Positions 8,806-16,820 of a DNA stretch of 36,774 bases are shown in pieces. The notes below the pieces were generated by a model. It had not been told where the DNA came from. It made no database searches and saw nothing but the letters and a program-made list of their open reading frames with translations. A program made the translations under genes and the position numbers. Source of the DNA: Candidatus Gastranaerophilales bacterium (GTDB lineage Bacteria; Cyanobacteriota; Vampirovibrionia; Gastranaerophilales; Gastranaerophilaceae); NCBI GenBank assembly GCA_900768915.1, contig CAAGEQ010000032.1, positions 1 through 36,774 on the forward strand, given 5' to 3'. Each line of letters begins with the position of its first letter. The stretch's first letter is position 1.

Positions 8806-9462
8806 ATGAAAAAAGAATTAATTTTTCTTGGACCTCCAGCATGTGGCAAGGGTACTCAAACTAATAAATTAGCAGAATATTTTGGCTTTCCACATATCGA
8901 TACAGGTTCACTTTTGAGAGCAGAAATTGCTAGTGGTTCTGAAAATGGTAAAATCGCAAAAGGTTTTATTGATAAAGGACAATTAGTGCCAGTTGAATTG
9001 GTTGGTGCAATTATTAAAGATAGACTTAAAAAAGATGATTGTAAAAATGGATTTATCTTAGATGGTTTTCCAAGAAGTGTTGAACAAGCAGATATGCTTG
9101 AAGATATTAAAAAAGAAATCGATGGTGATTCTGAAGTTGATTTTAGAGCAACTTATTTTGATTTAGACACAGATATTTTGATTTCAAGAATTGTGAATAG
9201 ACGTTCTTGTCCAAAATGTGGTGAGATTTATAATTTGAAATTCAAAGCACCAAAGAATGAAGGTAAATGTGATGTTTGTGGTACTGAATTAACTCAAAGA
9301 AAAGATGATAATGAAGAAACTGCAAAAGCAAGATTTGAAACATATTTCAGAGAAACTGCTCCATTAATTGATTATTATAAAGAGAAGAATGTTTTATCAA
9401 CAATCAATGCTGATGGTTCAATTGATGAAGTATGGGAAAGATTATTACAGGTAGTAGAATAA
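8806..9462 (+). CDS. adk: Adenylate kinase, zinc-binding LID form
   Basis: Converts ATP + AMP to 2 ADP in the cytoplasm. The 218-residue product has the P-loop GPPACGKGT (9-17), the AMP-site segment DGFPRSVEQAD and a full-length LID. The LID carries four cysteines, C135/C138 and C155/C158 (SCPKCG and KCDVCG), which in other zinc-type adenylate kinases hold a structural Zn. Start choice: ATG at 8806 has AGAAAGG eight bases upstream; a TTG 18 bases earlier also opens the frame but is not needed. The stop overlaps the map start by one base (taATG at 9460-9464), so the two are translationally coupled. Confidence 0.97.
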   Translation: MKKELIFLGPPACGKGTQTNKLAEYFGFPHIDTGSLLRAEIASGSENGKIAKGFIDKGQLVPVELVGAIIKDRLKKDDCKNGFILDGFPRSVEQADMLEDIKKEIDGDSEVDFRATYFDLDTDILISRIVNRRSCPKCGEIYNLKFKAPKNEGKCDVCGTELTQRKDDNEETAKARFETYFRETAPLIDYYKEKNVLSTINADGSIDEVWERLLQVVE

Positions 9463-10214
9463 TGATAAATAGAAAATCAAGAGATGAAATAAAACGTATG
9501 CGTCATGCTGGACACATCGTTGCACTTGTTCATAAAAAAATGAAAGAGGTTGTTGAACCTGGTATAAGTACAAAAGAACTTGATAGTATTGCTATGCAAG
9601 TTATCAAAGAAAATAAAGCCATTCCTACATTTTTAGGTTATGGTGGTTTCCCTGCATGTATTTGTACATCAATCAATGATAAAGTCGTTCATGGTATTCC
9701 ATCGGAAGATGAAATCTTAAAAGATGGTGATATTATTGCTATTGACGTTGGTGCTACTTATGGCGGACTTGTTGGTGATAGTGCTTGGTCTTATGCAGTT
9801 GGTACTATTTCAGAAGAAAAACAACGTCTGATGAAAGCAACAGAAGAAGCATTGTTTGCTGGTATTTCAAAAATGAGAGCCGGTAATGTTCTTGATGATA
9901 TTTCTGGTGCAGTTGAAGATGTTGCAAATAGTTATAAAATGGGTATTGTTAGACATTATGGCGGACATGGTGTAGGTCATGTAATGCATGAAGAACCATT
10001 CTTATTTAATTATCGTGTTGGTGACAATACAAAAATTAAATCAGGTTATGTTATTGCAATTGAACCAATGTTAAATCTTGGTGGTGATGATGTTTATGTG
10101 GAAGATGATGAATGGGGTGTTGTTACAAAAGACCATCAACCATCTGCTCACTTTGAACATACGGTTTTGGCTACTGAAGATGAACCAATTTTGATGACGA
10201 CATTGATGGAATAG
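9462..10214 (+). CDS. map: Methionine aminopeptidase, type I
   Basis: Removes the initiator Met from nascent proteins. The 250-residue protein has all five metal ligands of the type-I fold: D95 and D106 (AIDVGATYGGLVGDSAW), H169 (HYGGHGVGH), then Glu in IAIEPML and Glu in HFEHTVL. No N-terminal extension or zinc finger is present. It starts inside the adk stop codon (taATG), and a terminator follows, so adk-map is a two-gene unit. In many bacteria adk and map sit in the ribosomal-protein operon beside secY; here that context is absent and they follow mutL. Confidence 0.97.
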   Translation: MINRKSRDEIKRMRHAGHIVALVHKKMKEVVEPGISTKELDSIAMQVIKENKAIPTFLGYGGFPACICTSINDKVVHGIPSEDEILKDGDIIAIDVGATYGGLVGDSAWSYAVGTISEEKQRLMKATEEALFAGISKMRAGNVLDDISGAVEDVANSYKMGIVRHYGGHGVGHVMHEEPFLFNYRVGDNTKIKSGYVIAIEPMLNLGGDDVYVEDDEWGVVTKDHQPSAHFEHTVLATEDEPILMTTLME

Positions 10215-10237
10215 TTAAGTTGTAAATTTTATACAAA

Positions 10238-10272
10238 TAAAATAGGGTAAGTTTTTGCTTATCCTATTTTTT
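10238..10272 (+). terminator. Rho-independent terminator after map
   Basis: AAAATAGGGTAAG pairs with CTTATCCTATTTT (one G-U) around a loop of about six bases and runs into TTTTTT. Confidence 0.85.
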
Positions 10273-10367
10273 ATGTAAAAAAATAATTTATTTGTTCTAT
10301 TCTTTCAAATTTATTATTCCAAAATTGTCAAAAATTTACTATAATAATATGTTGAGAGGGTGAAATT

Positions 10368-11213
10368 ATGAAATATAAATTGGGAATTATAGGTTATCCT
10401 TTAGGACATTCAATATCTTCAGTTATACAACAGGCTGGATTTAAGAGTTTAGGTTTAGATGCTGAATATGATGTATTAGAAACTGCTGCTGAAGATTTGG
10501 TTGATAGAATAAAATTTTTAAAAGCAAATGGGTATAATGGATTTAATGTCACAATACCTTTGAAAATTCCTATATCATTTTTTATGAGTGAAATGGACGA
10601 TTATTCCAATATCGCCGGTTGTATCAATACCGTTAAAATCAATGGTGATAGAAGAGAATTGTATGGGTATAATACAGATATTTATGGCTTTAAAACAGCA
10701 ATTCCTCAAGAATATGATTTAACAAATAAAAATGCATGTATTTTAGGTACTGGTGGTGCTTCAAGGGCTGCCGCTGTTGGCTTAATAGAGCGTGGTATTA
10801 CTTCAATAGATTTTTATACAAGAAATATAATTAATGCTCAAAATGCAATAAATTATTTGCGTGATAAGTTTCCAAAAATTAATTTTACTGCTCATCAAAT
10901 TCAGAATGTTTTATCATTACCAAAATCTGCAATTGTTGTGAATGCTACTCCAATTGGTATGAAAGGCTATGCAATGGACGAAATGCCGTTGAGTGAAAGT
11001 GTTATTAGTCAATTAGATAAAGATACTTTAATTTATGATATTGTTTATAATCCATTGACAACATTATTCTTACAAACAGCACAAAAACACGGTTTGCAAG
11101 TGGTTGAGGGCTTAGATATGTTACTTTATCAAGCACAAAAGGCAATAAATATTTGGACAGGTAAAACACCTGATTTTAATGAAATGAAAATTGCAGCATT
11201 AAGGAGTTTATAA
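10368..11213 (+). CDS. aroE: Shikimate dehydrogenase (NADP)
   Basis: Reduces 3-dehydroshikimate to shikimate with NADPH, step four of chorismate synthesis. The 281-residue protein shows the substrate loop GYPLGHSISS (9-18; the usual SxSP reads SISS), the catalytic pair K66 (NVTIPLK) and D104 (YNTDIYGF), the nucleotide loop GTGGASRAA (127-135) and the end motif GLDMLLYQAQKAINIWTG. The ATG has GAGAGGGTG about seven bases upstream. It is a stand-alone gene between the map terminator and nusB; no other aro gene is in the window. Confidence 0.95.
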   Translation: MKYKLGIIGYPLGHSISSVIQQAGFKSLGLDAEYDVLETAAEDLVDRIKFLKANGYNGFNVTIPLKIPISFFMSEMDDYSNIAGCINTVKINGDRRELYGYNTDIYGFKTAIPQEYDLTNKNACILGTGGASRAAAVGLIERGITSIDFYTRNIINAQNAINYLRDKFPKINFTAHQIQNVLSLPKSAIVVNATPIGMKGYAMDEMPLSESVISQLDKDTLIYDIVYNPLTTLFLQTAQKHGLQVVEGLDMLLYQAQKAINIWTGKTPDFNEMKIAALRSL

Positions 11214-11263
11214 ACTTTATTTTTATGTTAATATATTTTCAATAGATTATGTAGGAGAAAGTT

Positions 11264-11923
11264 ATGCAAGCAAGACGTGCGTCAAGAGAATTAGCCTTAA
11301 TTTTATTTTCACAATTTGATAAAAAAATTGTAGAATATTCAGAAAAAGATTTTGAAGATATAATGTTGAAATCAATTAGAGTTTTGTCAAACAATTCTAC
11401 TGAAGAATTAAAGACTGCTGTTGGCTCTTTAATTGATATAAAAGATTTTATTGATACTTATGAAGCAGATGATCCATCAAATTTGGAACGTCCGATTGGT
11501 GTTAAAAATAGACCGGTTGCTTTACCTATGACATCAGATATGTCTGATAAAGTATCAACAGTTTTAGATGTTGCTGAAAAAGCAATCTTTGCACTTGAAA
11601 TAGCAGAGTTTGCAGTTCTTGAATCTCAAAGTGATGTTAAGTCTTATGTTATTGATATAGCAAAAGCATTTAAGGAACATTATGAAGAAGTTGATGCCCA
11701 AATTCAAAAATTTTCAAAAGGTTGGGATATTAATCGTCTTGTGAAAATGGACAAAGATATTTTAAGAATTGCTATTGTTGAATTGCTATATACAAAAGGT
11801 GCTCCAATGAAAGTTATTGTTGATGAAGCATTAGAATTGGCTAAAAAATATTCAACAGATGATAGTTCAGCATTTATCAATGGTGTTCTTGCAAAAGTAG
11901 TTATTGAAAATGGATTGGATTAA
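11264..11923 (+). CDS. nusB: Transcription antitermination factor NusB
   Basis: NusB, with NusE (S10), binds boxA RNA and keeps RNA polymerase processive on rRNA operons. The start MQARRASRELALILFSQF is the characteristic first helix, and the C-terminal part (about 140-215) carries the other NusB helices, including INRLVKMDKDILRIAIVEL and the end pattern DEALELAKKYSTDDSSAFIN. At 219 residues it is longer than E. coli NusB (139); a middle insertion (about 30-100) explains this, a style also seen in cyanobacterial NusB proteins. AGGAG lies seven bases before the ATG. Its stop overlaps the ftsY start (taATG). Confidence 0.93.
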   Translation: MQARRASRELALILFSQFDKKIVEYSEKDFEDIMLKSIRVLSNNSTEELKTAVGSLIDIKDFIDTYEADDPSNLERPIGVKNRPVALPMTSDMSDKVSTVLDVAEKAIFALEIAEFAVLESQSDVKSYVIDIAKAFKEHYEEVDAQIQKFSKGWDINRLVKMDKDILRIAIVELLYTKGAPMKVIVDEALELAKKYSTDDSSAFINGVLAKVVIENGLD

Positions 11924-12837
11924 TGTTTGGATTCTTTTCAAATAGTATTGAAAGTTTAAAAAAAACAGTGGCTAAGACAACTCAAGCACTTGTTGGTAAT
12001 GTTGTTGATACTGTGAGTGAAGAAGAAGAATTTTCTGAGTTTGTTTTAGAAGATATGGAAGATTTGCTTATTAGTGCTGATTTAGGTGTAAATTATGCTG
12101 CTGAGTTGGTTGATAAGTTACGTAATCAGACAAAAATTAAACCTTCTGTAGTTAAAAATTATTTGAAAGAAGAATTTTCAAAAACTTTAAATTCGGCTGG
12201 TTCTAACCAATTGAGTTATAAAGATAATGAATTGAATATATATTTTATTACTGGTGTTAATGGTGCTGGTAAAACAACATTAATCGGTAAATTAGCATAT
12301 AAGTTCAAACAAGAAGGTAAAAAGGTTCTTGTTGCTGCTGCTGATACTTTTCGTGCTGCTGCAGAAGAACAACTAGATATTTGGTCAAAGCGTGCAGGTG
12401 CTGAAATCGTGCGTCATGATAAAGCCGATCCAGCATCAGTTGTTTATGAGGCAATTCAAAAAGCAAAAAGTGAAAATATTGATGTAATCTTAGTTGATAC
12501 GGCTGGTAGATTACAAAATAAATTTAATTTAATGGAAGAATTATCTAAGATTAAGGCTGTAATTGACAAGCAAGCACCTCAAGCATTAAGAGAATGTATT
12601 CTTGTTCTTGATGCTAATACTGGACAAAATGGATTACAACAAGCAAAAGTATTTAAAGAATCAGTAAATTTAACATCTGTTGCTCTTACAAAATTAGATG
12701 GTTCAGCAAAAGGTGCTATTATTATAGCAATTGCAAAAGAGTTGTCATTACCAGTAAAACTTATTGGTGTTGGTGAACAAATGACAGACCTTAAAGAATT
12801 TAATTCTAATGATTTTATTGAAGCACTTTTTGATTAA
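11923..12837 (+). CDS. ftsY: Signal recognition particle receptor FtsY
   Basis: GTPase that docks SRP-ribosome complexes at the membrane. The 304-residue protein is essentially the NG core: a four-helix N domain (about 1-95), then G1 GVNGAGKTT (111-119), DTFRAAAEEQL, DTAGR (192-196) and TKLDGSAKGA (256-265). The acidic A domain seen in E. coli is absent; a short amphipathic start (MFGFFSNSIESLKKTVAKTT) could provide the membrane contact instead. It is translationally coupled to nusB. The gap to the next gene contains a separate promoter candidate. Confidence 0.96.
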   Translation: MFGFFSNSIESLKKTVAKTTQALVGNVVDTVSEEEEFSEFVLEDMEDLLISADLGVNYAAELVDKLRNQTKIKPSVVKNYLKEEFSKTLNSAGSNQLSYKDNELNIYFITGVNGAGKTTLIGKLAYKFKQEGKKVLVAAADTFRAAAEEQLDIWSKRAGAEIVRHDKADPASVVYEAIQKAKSENIDVILVDTAGRLQNKFNLMEELSKIKAVIDKQAPQALRECILVLDANTGQNGLQQAKVFKESVNLTSVALTKLDGSAKGAIIIAIAKELSLPVKLIGVGEQMTDLKEFNSNDFIEALFD

Positions 12838-12852
12838 GAATGTAATCGTGTG

Positions 12853-12882
12853 TTTACTAAATGTTTCGGTTTGTGATAAAAT
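12853..12882 (+). promoter_or_regulatory. Candidate promoter of the kinase-like / ATPase pair
   Basis: TTTACT (12853-12858), 18-bp gap, TAAAAT (12877-12882); AGAGG follows just before the ATG at 12901. It would allow the downstream pair to be expressed apart from nusB-ftsY. Confidence 0.4.
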
Positions 12883-12900
12883 AGGCTCACAGAGGTTTAA

Positions 12901-14004
12901 ATGGATTTAAGAAAAATTTTATCTATACAAAAGAATTTTGAAATACAAGAAAATTTGCCAGATGGTGTACTTGTTACTGGTACAAACGCAACAATCCAAT
13001 GGGCAAATGATGTTGCTTACAATCTGTTTAATATACCAGAAGGTCAATTCGTTTCTAAAACTATAAATGATATTTTAGAAAATGGTTATGATCTTGTTAT
13101 CAATTCCGCAAATACGAAAAAGGCATTGATTGCTAAATCTACTCAAGGAGATGAATATTTTGAACTTACTTCTCGTGAAATTGAGGGTGGTTATGTTGTT
13201 TGCTTGAGAGATTCAACTCAAAATTATAAAAGAATTTCTAATATTTTGGAAGAACAAGAATCTTCTCAAAAAGTTAATAATGATAAAAATGCTTTTCTTG
13301 TGAAGTTGGCTAATGAATTTAATTCTCCAATTCAATCAATTATTGGGTTTGCTCAAGGTATGTTAGATGGTTTGGGTGGAAAAGTTTCTGAAAAACAAGA
13401 AAAATATATTAATATTATTAAGAAAAATTCATCTGAGTTATTATATTTCTTTAATAAATTGGTTGAGTTATCACAATCAGAGGGTAATTTGATAGCAAAT
13501 GATGAAAAATACTTTGATATTGTTTCTGTATTAGATTCAATAGTTAAAGCAAACAAACATTTATTTAGTGATAAAGCCGTAAATATTAATTTTGAAGTTC
13601 TTGATGATTTGAAAAAGACTGTTTATCAACGTGAAACAGAATTTAAATTAATGATGCAAAATTTGATTGAATCATTGATGAGAGAAATTGATATGGGTAA
13701 TGTTTATGTTACATTGGCTGATGCTGATGAGGATTTCTTAACATCAAGAAATCTTCCTGTGAATTCATCATTATTGATTACTGTTTCAAGTAATAATATC
13801 ACTATTTTAGAAACGGAACTAGAAACATTATTTAACCCTTATGCAACAATAGAAAAAGCAAACAAACGTACTATATCAAGAGCATTGGCTTTAGGTACTG
13901 TTGCTAATATTGCTAAAGATATGGGTGGTGTTATATGGGCTGAAATCTTACCAATGAAAGGTTTAGTGTTTAATATTGTTATTCCAAGAGAGAAAAACGC
14001 ATAA
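12901..14004 (+). CDS. PAS domain plus degenerate histidine-kinase-like protein (no phospho-acceptor His)
   Basis: The 367-residue protein has an N-terminal PAS-like domain (about 12-105, VLVTGTNATIQWANDVAYNL), a helical pair resembling HisKA (about 125-195) and a C-terminal HATPase-like region (about 235-362). The H-box reads ANEFNSPIQSIIGF (137-150), so N138 stands where kinases have the phosphorylated His (SHELRTPL). The N-box region (MMQNLIESLM, 251-260) and the G1 loop (no DxGxG) are also eroded. The closing pattern MGGVIWAE...GLVFNIVIP is well kept. It is probably a pseudokinase sensing through PAS and signalling by protein contact. No transmembrane segment is seen and no response regulator is adjacent. 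The stop overlaps the ATPase start by one base. Confidence 0.8.
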   Translation: MDLRKILSIQKNFEIQENLPDGVLVTGTNATIQWANDVAYNLFNIPEGQFVSKTINDILENGYDLVINSANTKKALIAKSTQGDEYFELTSREIEGGYVVCLRDSTQNYKRISNILEEQESSQKVNNDKNAFLVKLANEFNSPIQSIIGFAQGMLDGLGGKVSEKQEKYINIIKKNSSELLYFFNKLVELSQSEGNLIANDEKYFDIVSVLDSIVKANKHLFSDKAVNINFEVLDDLKKTVYQRETEFKLMMQNLIESLMREIDMGNVYVTLADADEDFLTSRNLPVNSSLLITVSSNNITILETELETLFNPYATIEKANKRTISRALALGTVANIAKDMGGVIWAEILPMKGLVFNIVIPREKNA

Positions 14005-15056
14005 TGAGTAATGTTAGTTTAAAAAAAGTTTGTAAATCTTATGATAATAAGAAAAGTATTATCAATAATATTGATTTAGAAATAGCAGATAAAGAATTTA
14101 TTGTTCTTGTTGGTGCTTCAGGTTGTGGAAAATCTACAATTCTAAGAATGATTGCCGGTTTGGAAGAAATTACATCAGGTGAAATTCTTATTGATAATAG
14201 GGTTGTGAATAACGTTCACCCTAAGGATAGAGATATTGCTTTTGTATTTCAAAGTTATGCACTTTATCCTCACATGAGTGTTTATGATAATATCGCATTT
14301 GGTTTAAAAATGCGTAAGGTTGATAAAAAAATTATTGATGAAAAAGTTAAAGAAGCAGCAAAAGTGCTTGATTTGACACAATATTTGGATAGAAAGCCAA
14401 AACAATTATCAGGTGGACAAAGACAACGTGTTGCACTAGGTAGAGCAATGGTTAGAAATCCTAAAGTATTTTTAATGGACGAACCTCTTTCAAACTTAGA
14501 TGCGAAATTGCGTGTGCAAATGCGTTCTGAAATTAAAAAGTTACATAAAAAATTGGATACAACATTTATTTATGTTACTCATGACCAAACAGAAGCATTA
14601 ACTATGGGGGATAGAATTGTAGTATTAGATAAAGGTGTTATTCAACAAGTTGATACGCCTTCTAATATTTATTCTAATCCTGCAAATACGTTTGTGGCTG
14701 GTTTCATTGGTCAAATGAATTTTATTGATGTCAAAGTTATTTCCGAGGGGTTAAAATTTAATGATGTGGTTATACCATTGAACGATGATATAAAATCTAA
14801 ACTTGGTGATAGAGATGAATTGGTGATTGGTATTCGTCCAGAAAATATGACAAGCGGTGAAATAAAATTTGTTGTTAATGTAGAAATAAGTGAAATGCTT
14901 GGTAGTGAGAAGATTGCATATTTTGAATTGCAAAATAAAAAATGTTCTGCGAAACTGGCACCTGATTATGAAATTGGTGAGCAATTAGAATTATCAATTA
15001 AACCAGAAAACATTTTATTTTTTGATAAAGTAACAGGTGAAAATATTATTAAATAA
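14004..15056 (+). CDS. MalK/UgpC-type ABC transporter ATP-binding protein
   Basis: ATPase of the carbohydrate-importer CUT1 class. The 350-residue protein has Walker A GASGCGKST (37-45), Q-loop Q83 in FQSYALYPHMSV, signature LSGGQ (135-139), Walker B VFLMDE (155-160), the D-loop SNLDA, the switch His in VTHDQTEA, and a C-terminal TOBE/regulatory domain (about 235-350, with GIRPENM typical of MalK/UgpC). No permease or binding protein lies nearby. It may therefore be a shared ATPase serving several importers, as MsmK does. It is translationally coupled (taATG at 14002-14006) to the kinase-like protein, an unusual partner. The true substrate cannot be told from the sequence. Confidence 0.93.
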   Translation: MSNVSLKKVCKSYDNKKSIINNIDLEIADKEFIVLVGASGCGKSTILRMIAGLEEITSGEILIDNRVVNNVHPKDRDIAFVFQSYALYPHMSVYDNIAFGLKMRKVDKKIIDEKVKEAAKVLDLTQYLDRKPKQLSGGQRQRVALGRAMVRNPKVFLMDEPLSNLDAKLRVQMRSEIKKLHKKLDTTFIYVTHDQTEALTMGDRIVVLDKGVIQQVDTPSNIYSNPANTFVAGFIGQMNFIDVKVISEGLKFNDVVIPLNDDIKSKLGDRDELVIGIRPENMTSGEIKFVVNVEISEMLGSEKIAYFELQNKKCSAKLAPDYEIGEQLELSIKPENILFFDKVTGENIIK

Positions 15057-15073
15057 AAATAACAAAAGTGTAT

Positions 15074-15108
15074 AAAAAAATCGGTTTATTATTTAAACCG
15101 ATTTTTTT
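15074..15108. terminator. Bidirectional terminator between ATPase and leuD-like genes
   Basis: AAAAAAATCGGTTTA (15074-15088) pairs with TAAACCGATTTTTTT (15094-15108) around a five-base loop. A/T flanks suit termination from both sides, and the two neighbouring genes converge. Confidence 0.9.
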
Positions 15109-15132
15109 AGTTTGATTGTAATAATAAATATA

Positions 15133-15624
15133 TTATAATTTGAAATCACCATTTTTCTTGATGTGTTCGACAAGTCCGCCATCATTTAAAAGTTTTATCA
15201 TAACTGGTGGTAATGGTTCTATTGCTATCATAGTTCCTTTAGTTAAGTTATGAATGCAACCTTTCTCAATATCTAAATCAAGTTCATCACCTGCATCAAT
15301 ACCATCAGTATCACATTCAATAGCAAGTAATCCGATATTAATAGCATTTCTGTAAAAAATTCTAGCAAAAGATTTTGCTAAAACTGCTCCAACACCAGCA
15401 ATTTTAATTATTTGTGGTGCGTGTTCTCTAGATGAACCAAGTCCAAAATTATTGCCCGCAACAACAAAGTCACCTTTTTTCATTCTTGATGCGAATGTTT
15501 CGTCGGCATCTTCTAATACGTGTTTTGCAAATTCTGGAAGGTTTGAACGTAAGTGAAATAACCTTCCTGGTGCTATATGGTCTGTAGAGATATTATCTCC
15601 GAATTTGAATGCTGTTCCCTTCAT
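15133..15624 (-). CDS. leuD: 3-isopropylmalate dehydratase small subunit (LeuD-like)
   Basis: Swivelling small subunit of an aconitase-family hydro-lyase, which with LeuC isomerises 2-isopropylmalate in leucine synthesis. At 163 residues it is the short LeuD/HacB-type form. Motifs seen: FGDNISTDHIAPGRL (8-22), the substrate loop NNFGLGSSREHAP (58-70) and FARIFYRNAINIGL. The short form also occurs in homoaconitase and methylthioalkylmalate enzymes, so the exact substrate is not certain. AAGAGGT sits about six bases before the ATG. No large subunit (leuC) or other leu gene is adjacent on either side, so it is a solitary gene here. Confidence 0.88.
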   Translation of the reverse strand: MKGTAFKFGDNISTDHIAPGRLFHLRSNLPEFAKHVLEDADETFASRMKKGDFVVAGNNFGLGSSREHAPQIIKIAGVGAVLAKSFARIFYRNAINIGLLAIECDTDGIDAGDELDLDIEKGCIHNLTKGTMIAIEPLPPVMIKLLNDGGLVEHIKKNGDFKL

Positions 15625-15969
15625 TATTACCTCTTTTCTTACGAGTATTATATATCAATTTTGTAGTTATTGAAGAAAAATTTATATTATTTTTATATTT
15701 GCAGGGCAACGAAATAAAATATCATCACAAATTTTATTTCGCTGTGGCAACCCCTTGCCTGTGGAGTAAACAGACAAAAATTTATTAAAATTTTCGTTTG
15801 AAAATATGCCTATTTTGTTATATTCTACATTATTATATAATGTGAGTCAATAAAGTATTACATAATGATTGTCATAGTATATAATTTTTTTTTTGCTTTT
15901 TTATCGTATAACATTATAGTTAGAGCAAATAAAGTATTATAGAATATTAATGAATAAAAAAGGTATAAC
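15625..15969. other. Intergenic region with two hairpins and regulator promoter
   Basis: The 345-bp gap between the divergent leuD-like and XRE genes contains an 11-bp stem CGAAATAAAAT/ATTTTATTTCG (15710-15720 with 15731-15741) and, right after it, GGCAA-CCCC-TTGCC (15746-15759). This patch is more GC-rich than its surroundings and has no T-tail, so it looks like an intergenic repeat element or structured leader rather than a terminator. The right part holds the XRE promoter and repeated motif described separately. No gene is seen. Confidence 0.5.
15849..15939 (+). promoter_or_regulatory. Direct repeats AATAAAGTATTA upstream of the XRE gene
   Basis: The 12-mer AATAAAGTATTA occurs at 15849-15860 and 15928-15939; the second overlaps a TATTAT box (15935-15940) ahead of the XRE gene. 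An 11-base copy (AATAAAGTATT) lies at 16719-16729 in front of the minus-strand gene ending at 16389, just upstream of its TATAAT. They are candidate operators for the XRE regulator. Confidence 0.4.
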
Positions 15970-16299
15970 ATGAATTCTTTAAAAGCAAAATTTGGTAAAC
16001 GAATAAAAGAATTGAGAAAACGTAGTGGTTTTACTCAAGAGAAGTTAGCGGAAATGATAGGTATGGAACCACCAAATATTTCTAAAATGGAAAACGGTTT
16101 ACATTTCCCACAGCCAGAAAATATTGAGAAATTGGCAAAAGTTTTTGATATAGATGTGAAATCGTTGTTCGATTTTGAACATTTTGAGGCACACGATTTA
16201 TTGATAAAACGTATCCATGATTATTTAGAAAAGGCTGATGACAAAAGTATAGAGTTTGTTTATAAATGTATGACAAACTTGAAAGAATATCGAAAATAA
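15970..16299 (+). CDS. XRE-family helix-turn-helix regulator
   Basis: Small DNA-binding protein of 109 residues. The HTH_3 domain fills residues about 8-62: IKELRKRSGFTQEKLAEMIG, then the recognition helix EPPNISKMENGLHFPQPENI and LAKVFDIDVKSLFDF. The tail (65-109) is helical, with no enzymatic or peptidase domain. AAAGGT lies about five bases before the ATG. Repeats upstream (AATAAAGTATTA) suggest autoregulation. No toxin-like partner is adjacent in the same direction, so there is no ground to call it an antitoxin. Confidence 0.92.
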   Translation: MNSLKAKFGKRIKELRKRSGFTQEKLAEMIGMEPPNISKMENGLHFPQPENIEKLAKVFDIDVKSLFDFEHFEAHDLLIKRIHDYLEKADDKSIEFVYKCMTNLKEYRK

Positions 16300-16335
16300 A
16301 CGAATAAAAAGAAAAAATAAAGAGAGTTTTTTAAT

Positions 16336-16376
16336 AAAAAAGCGAGATAATAAATATCTCGCTTATATTTTTTTTA
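16336..16376. terminator. Bidirectional terminator between XRE and small unknown gene
   Basis: AAGCGAGATA (16340-16349) pairs perfectly with TATCTCGCTT (16355-16364), with AAAAA before and a T-rich run after. It separates two convergent genes. Confidence 0.85.
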
Positions 16377-16388
16377 AGTTGTTGATGA

Positions 16389-16688
16389 TTATTTAAAACA
16401 AATATCATCTGTGGCTTGAAGCTGTTTTTTTCTGATTAAATGCATTGTTGCATCAACCAATAATTCAAAAGACTTATCACTGATTTCAGGGAAGTCAGTC
16501 TTTATTTGTTCGCCAACCATTGCTTCTAACCTTCTCTCGTCGGCAAGAGTTTGTAATTCTGTATTAGATGTTAGTAAATCAACATAATCTCTACGATTAA
16601 CTTTTTGTGCTTGACTAAAACTTAACCATAATGATTTTGGATTTACTTTTTGAATTTTTTCAAATGATTTCTTTAAATTTTCAAACAT
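16389..16688 (-). CDS. Small protein of unknown function
   Basis: I do not recognise this 99-residue protein. It looks soluble, helical and charged (FENLKKSFEKIQKVNPKSLW, ADERRLEAMVGEQIKTDF), with no signal peptide, membrane segment or metal motif; a single Cys sits near the end. TAGGA precedes the ATG by about ten bases, TATAAT lies on the minus strand at 16714-16709, and a perfect terminator follows, so it is a real single-gene unit. The promoter region carries a copy of the AATAAAGTATT motif also found ahead of the XRE gene, which hints that the XRE protein may control it. Confidence 0.7.
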   Translation of the reverse strand: MFENLKKSFEKIQKVNPKSLWLSFSQAQKVNRRDYVDLLTSNTELQTLADERRLEAMVGEQIKTDFPEISDKSFELLVDATMHLIRKKQLQATDDICFK

Positions 16689-16820
16689 TTCAATAATTCC
16701 TACACACTATTATATTTGAATAAAGTATTTTAATCTTTAATAATTAACTTTTTAAATACGTTTTGTTACATATTTTTACACTATTTATTATAGTACTAAT
16801 TTTGTAAAAAATCATATTTT

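Noticed and set aside
13353..13556. 67-codon minus-strand frame inside the kinase-like gene
   Set aside because: Antisense shadow without start signals or recognisable product.
15970..16688. Toxin-antitoxin pair formed by XRE and the small gene
   Set aside because: The genes converge and are split by a strong terminator, unlike usual co-transcribed pairs, and the small protein has no toxin motif.
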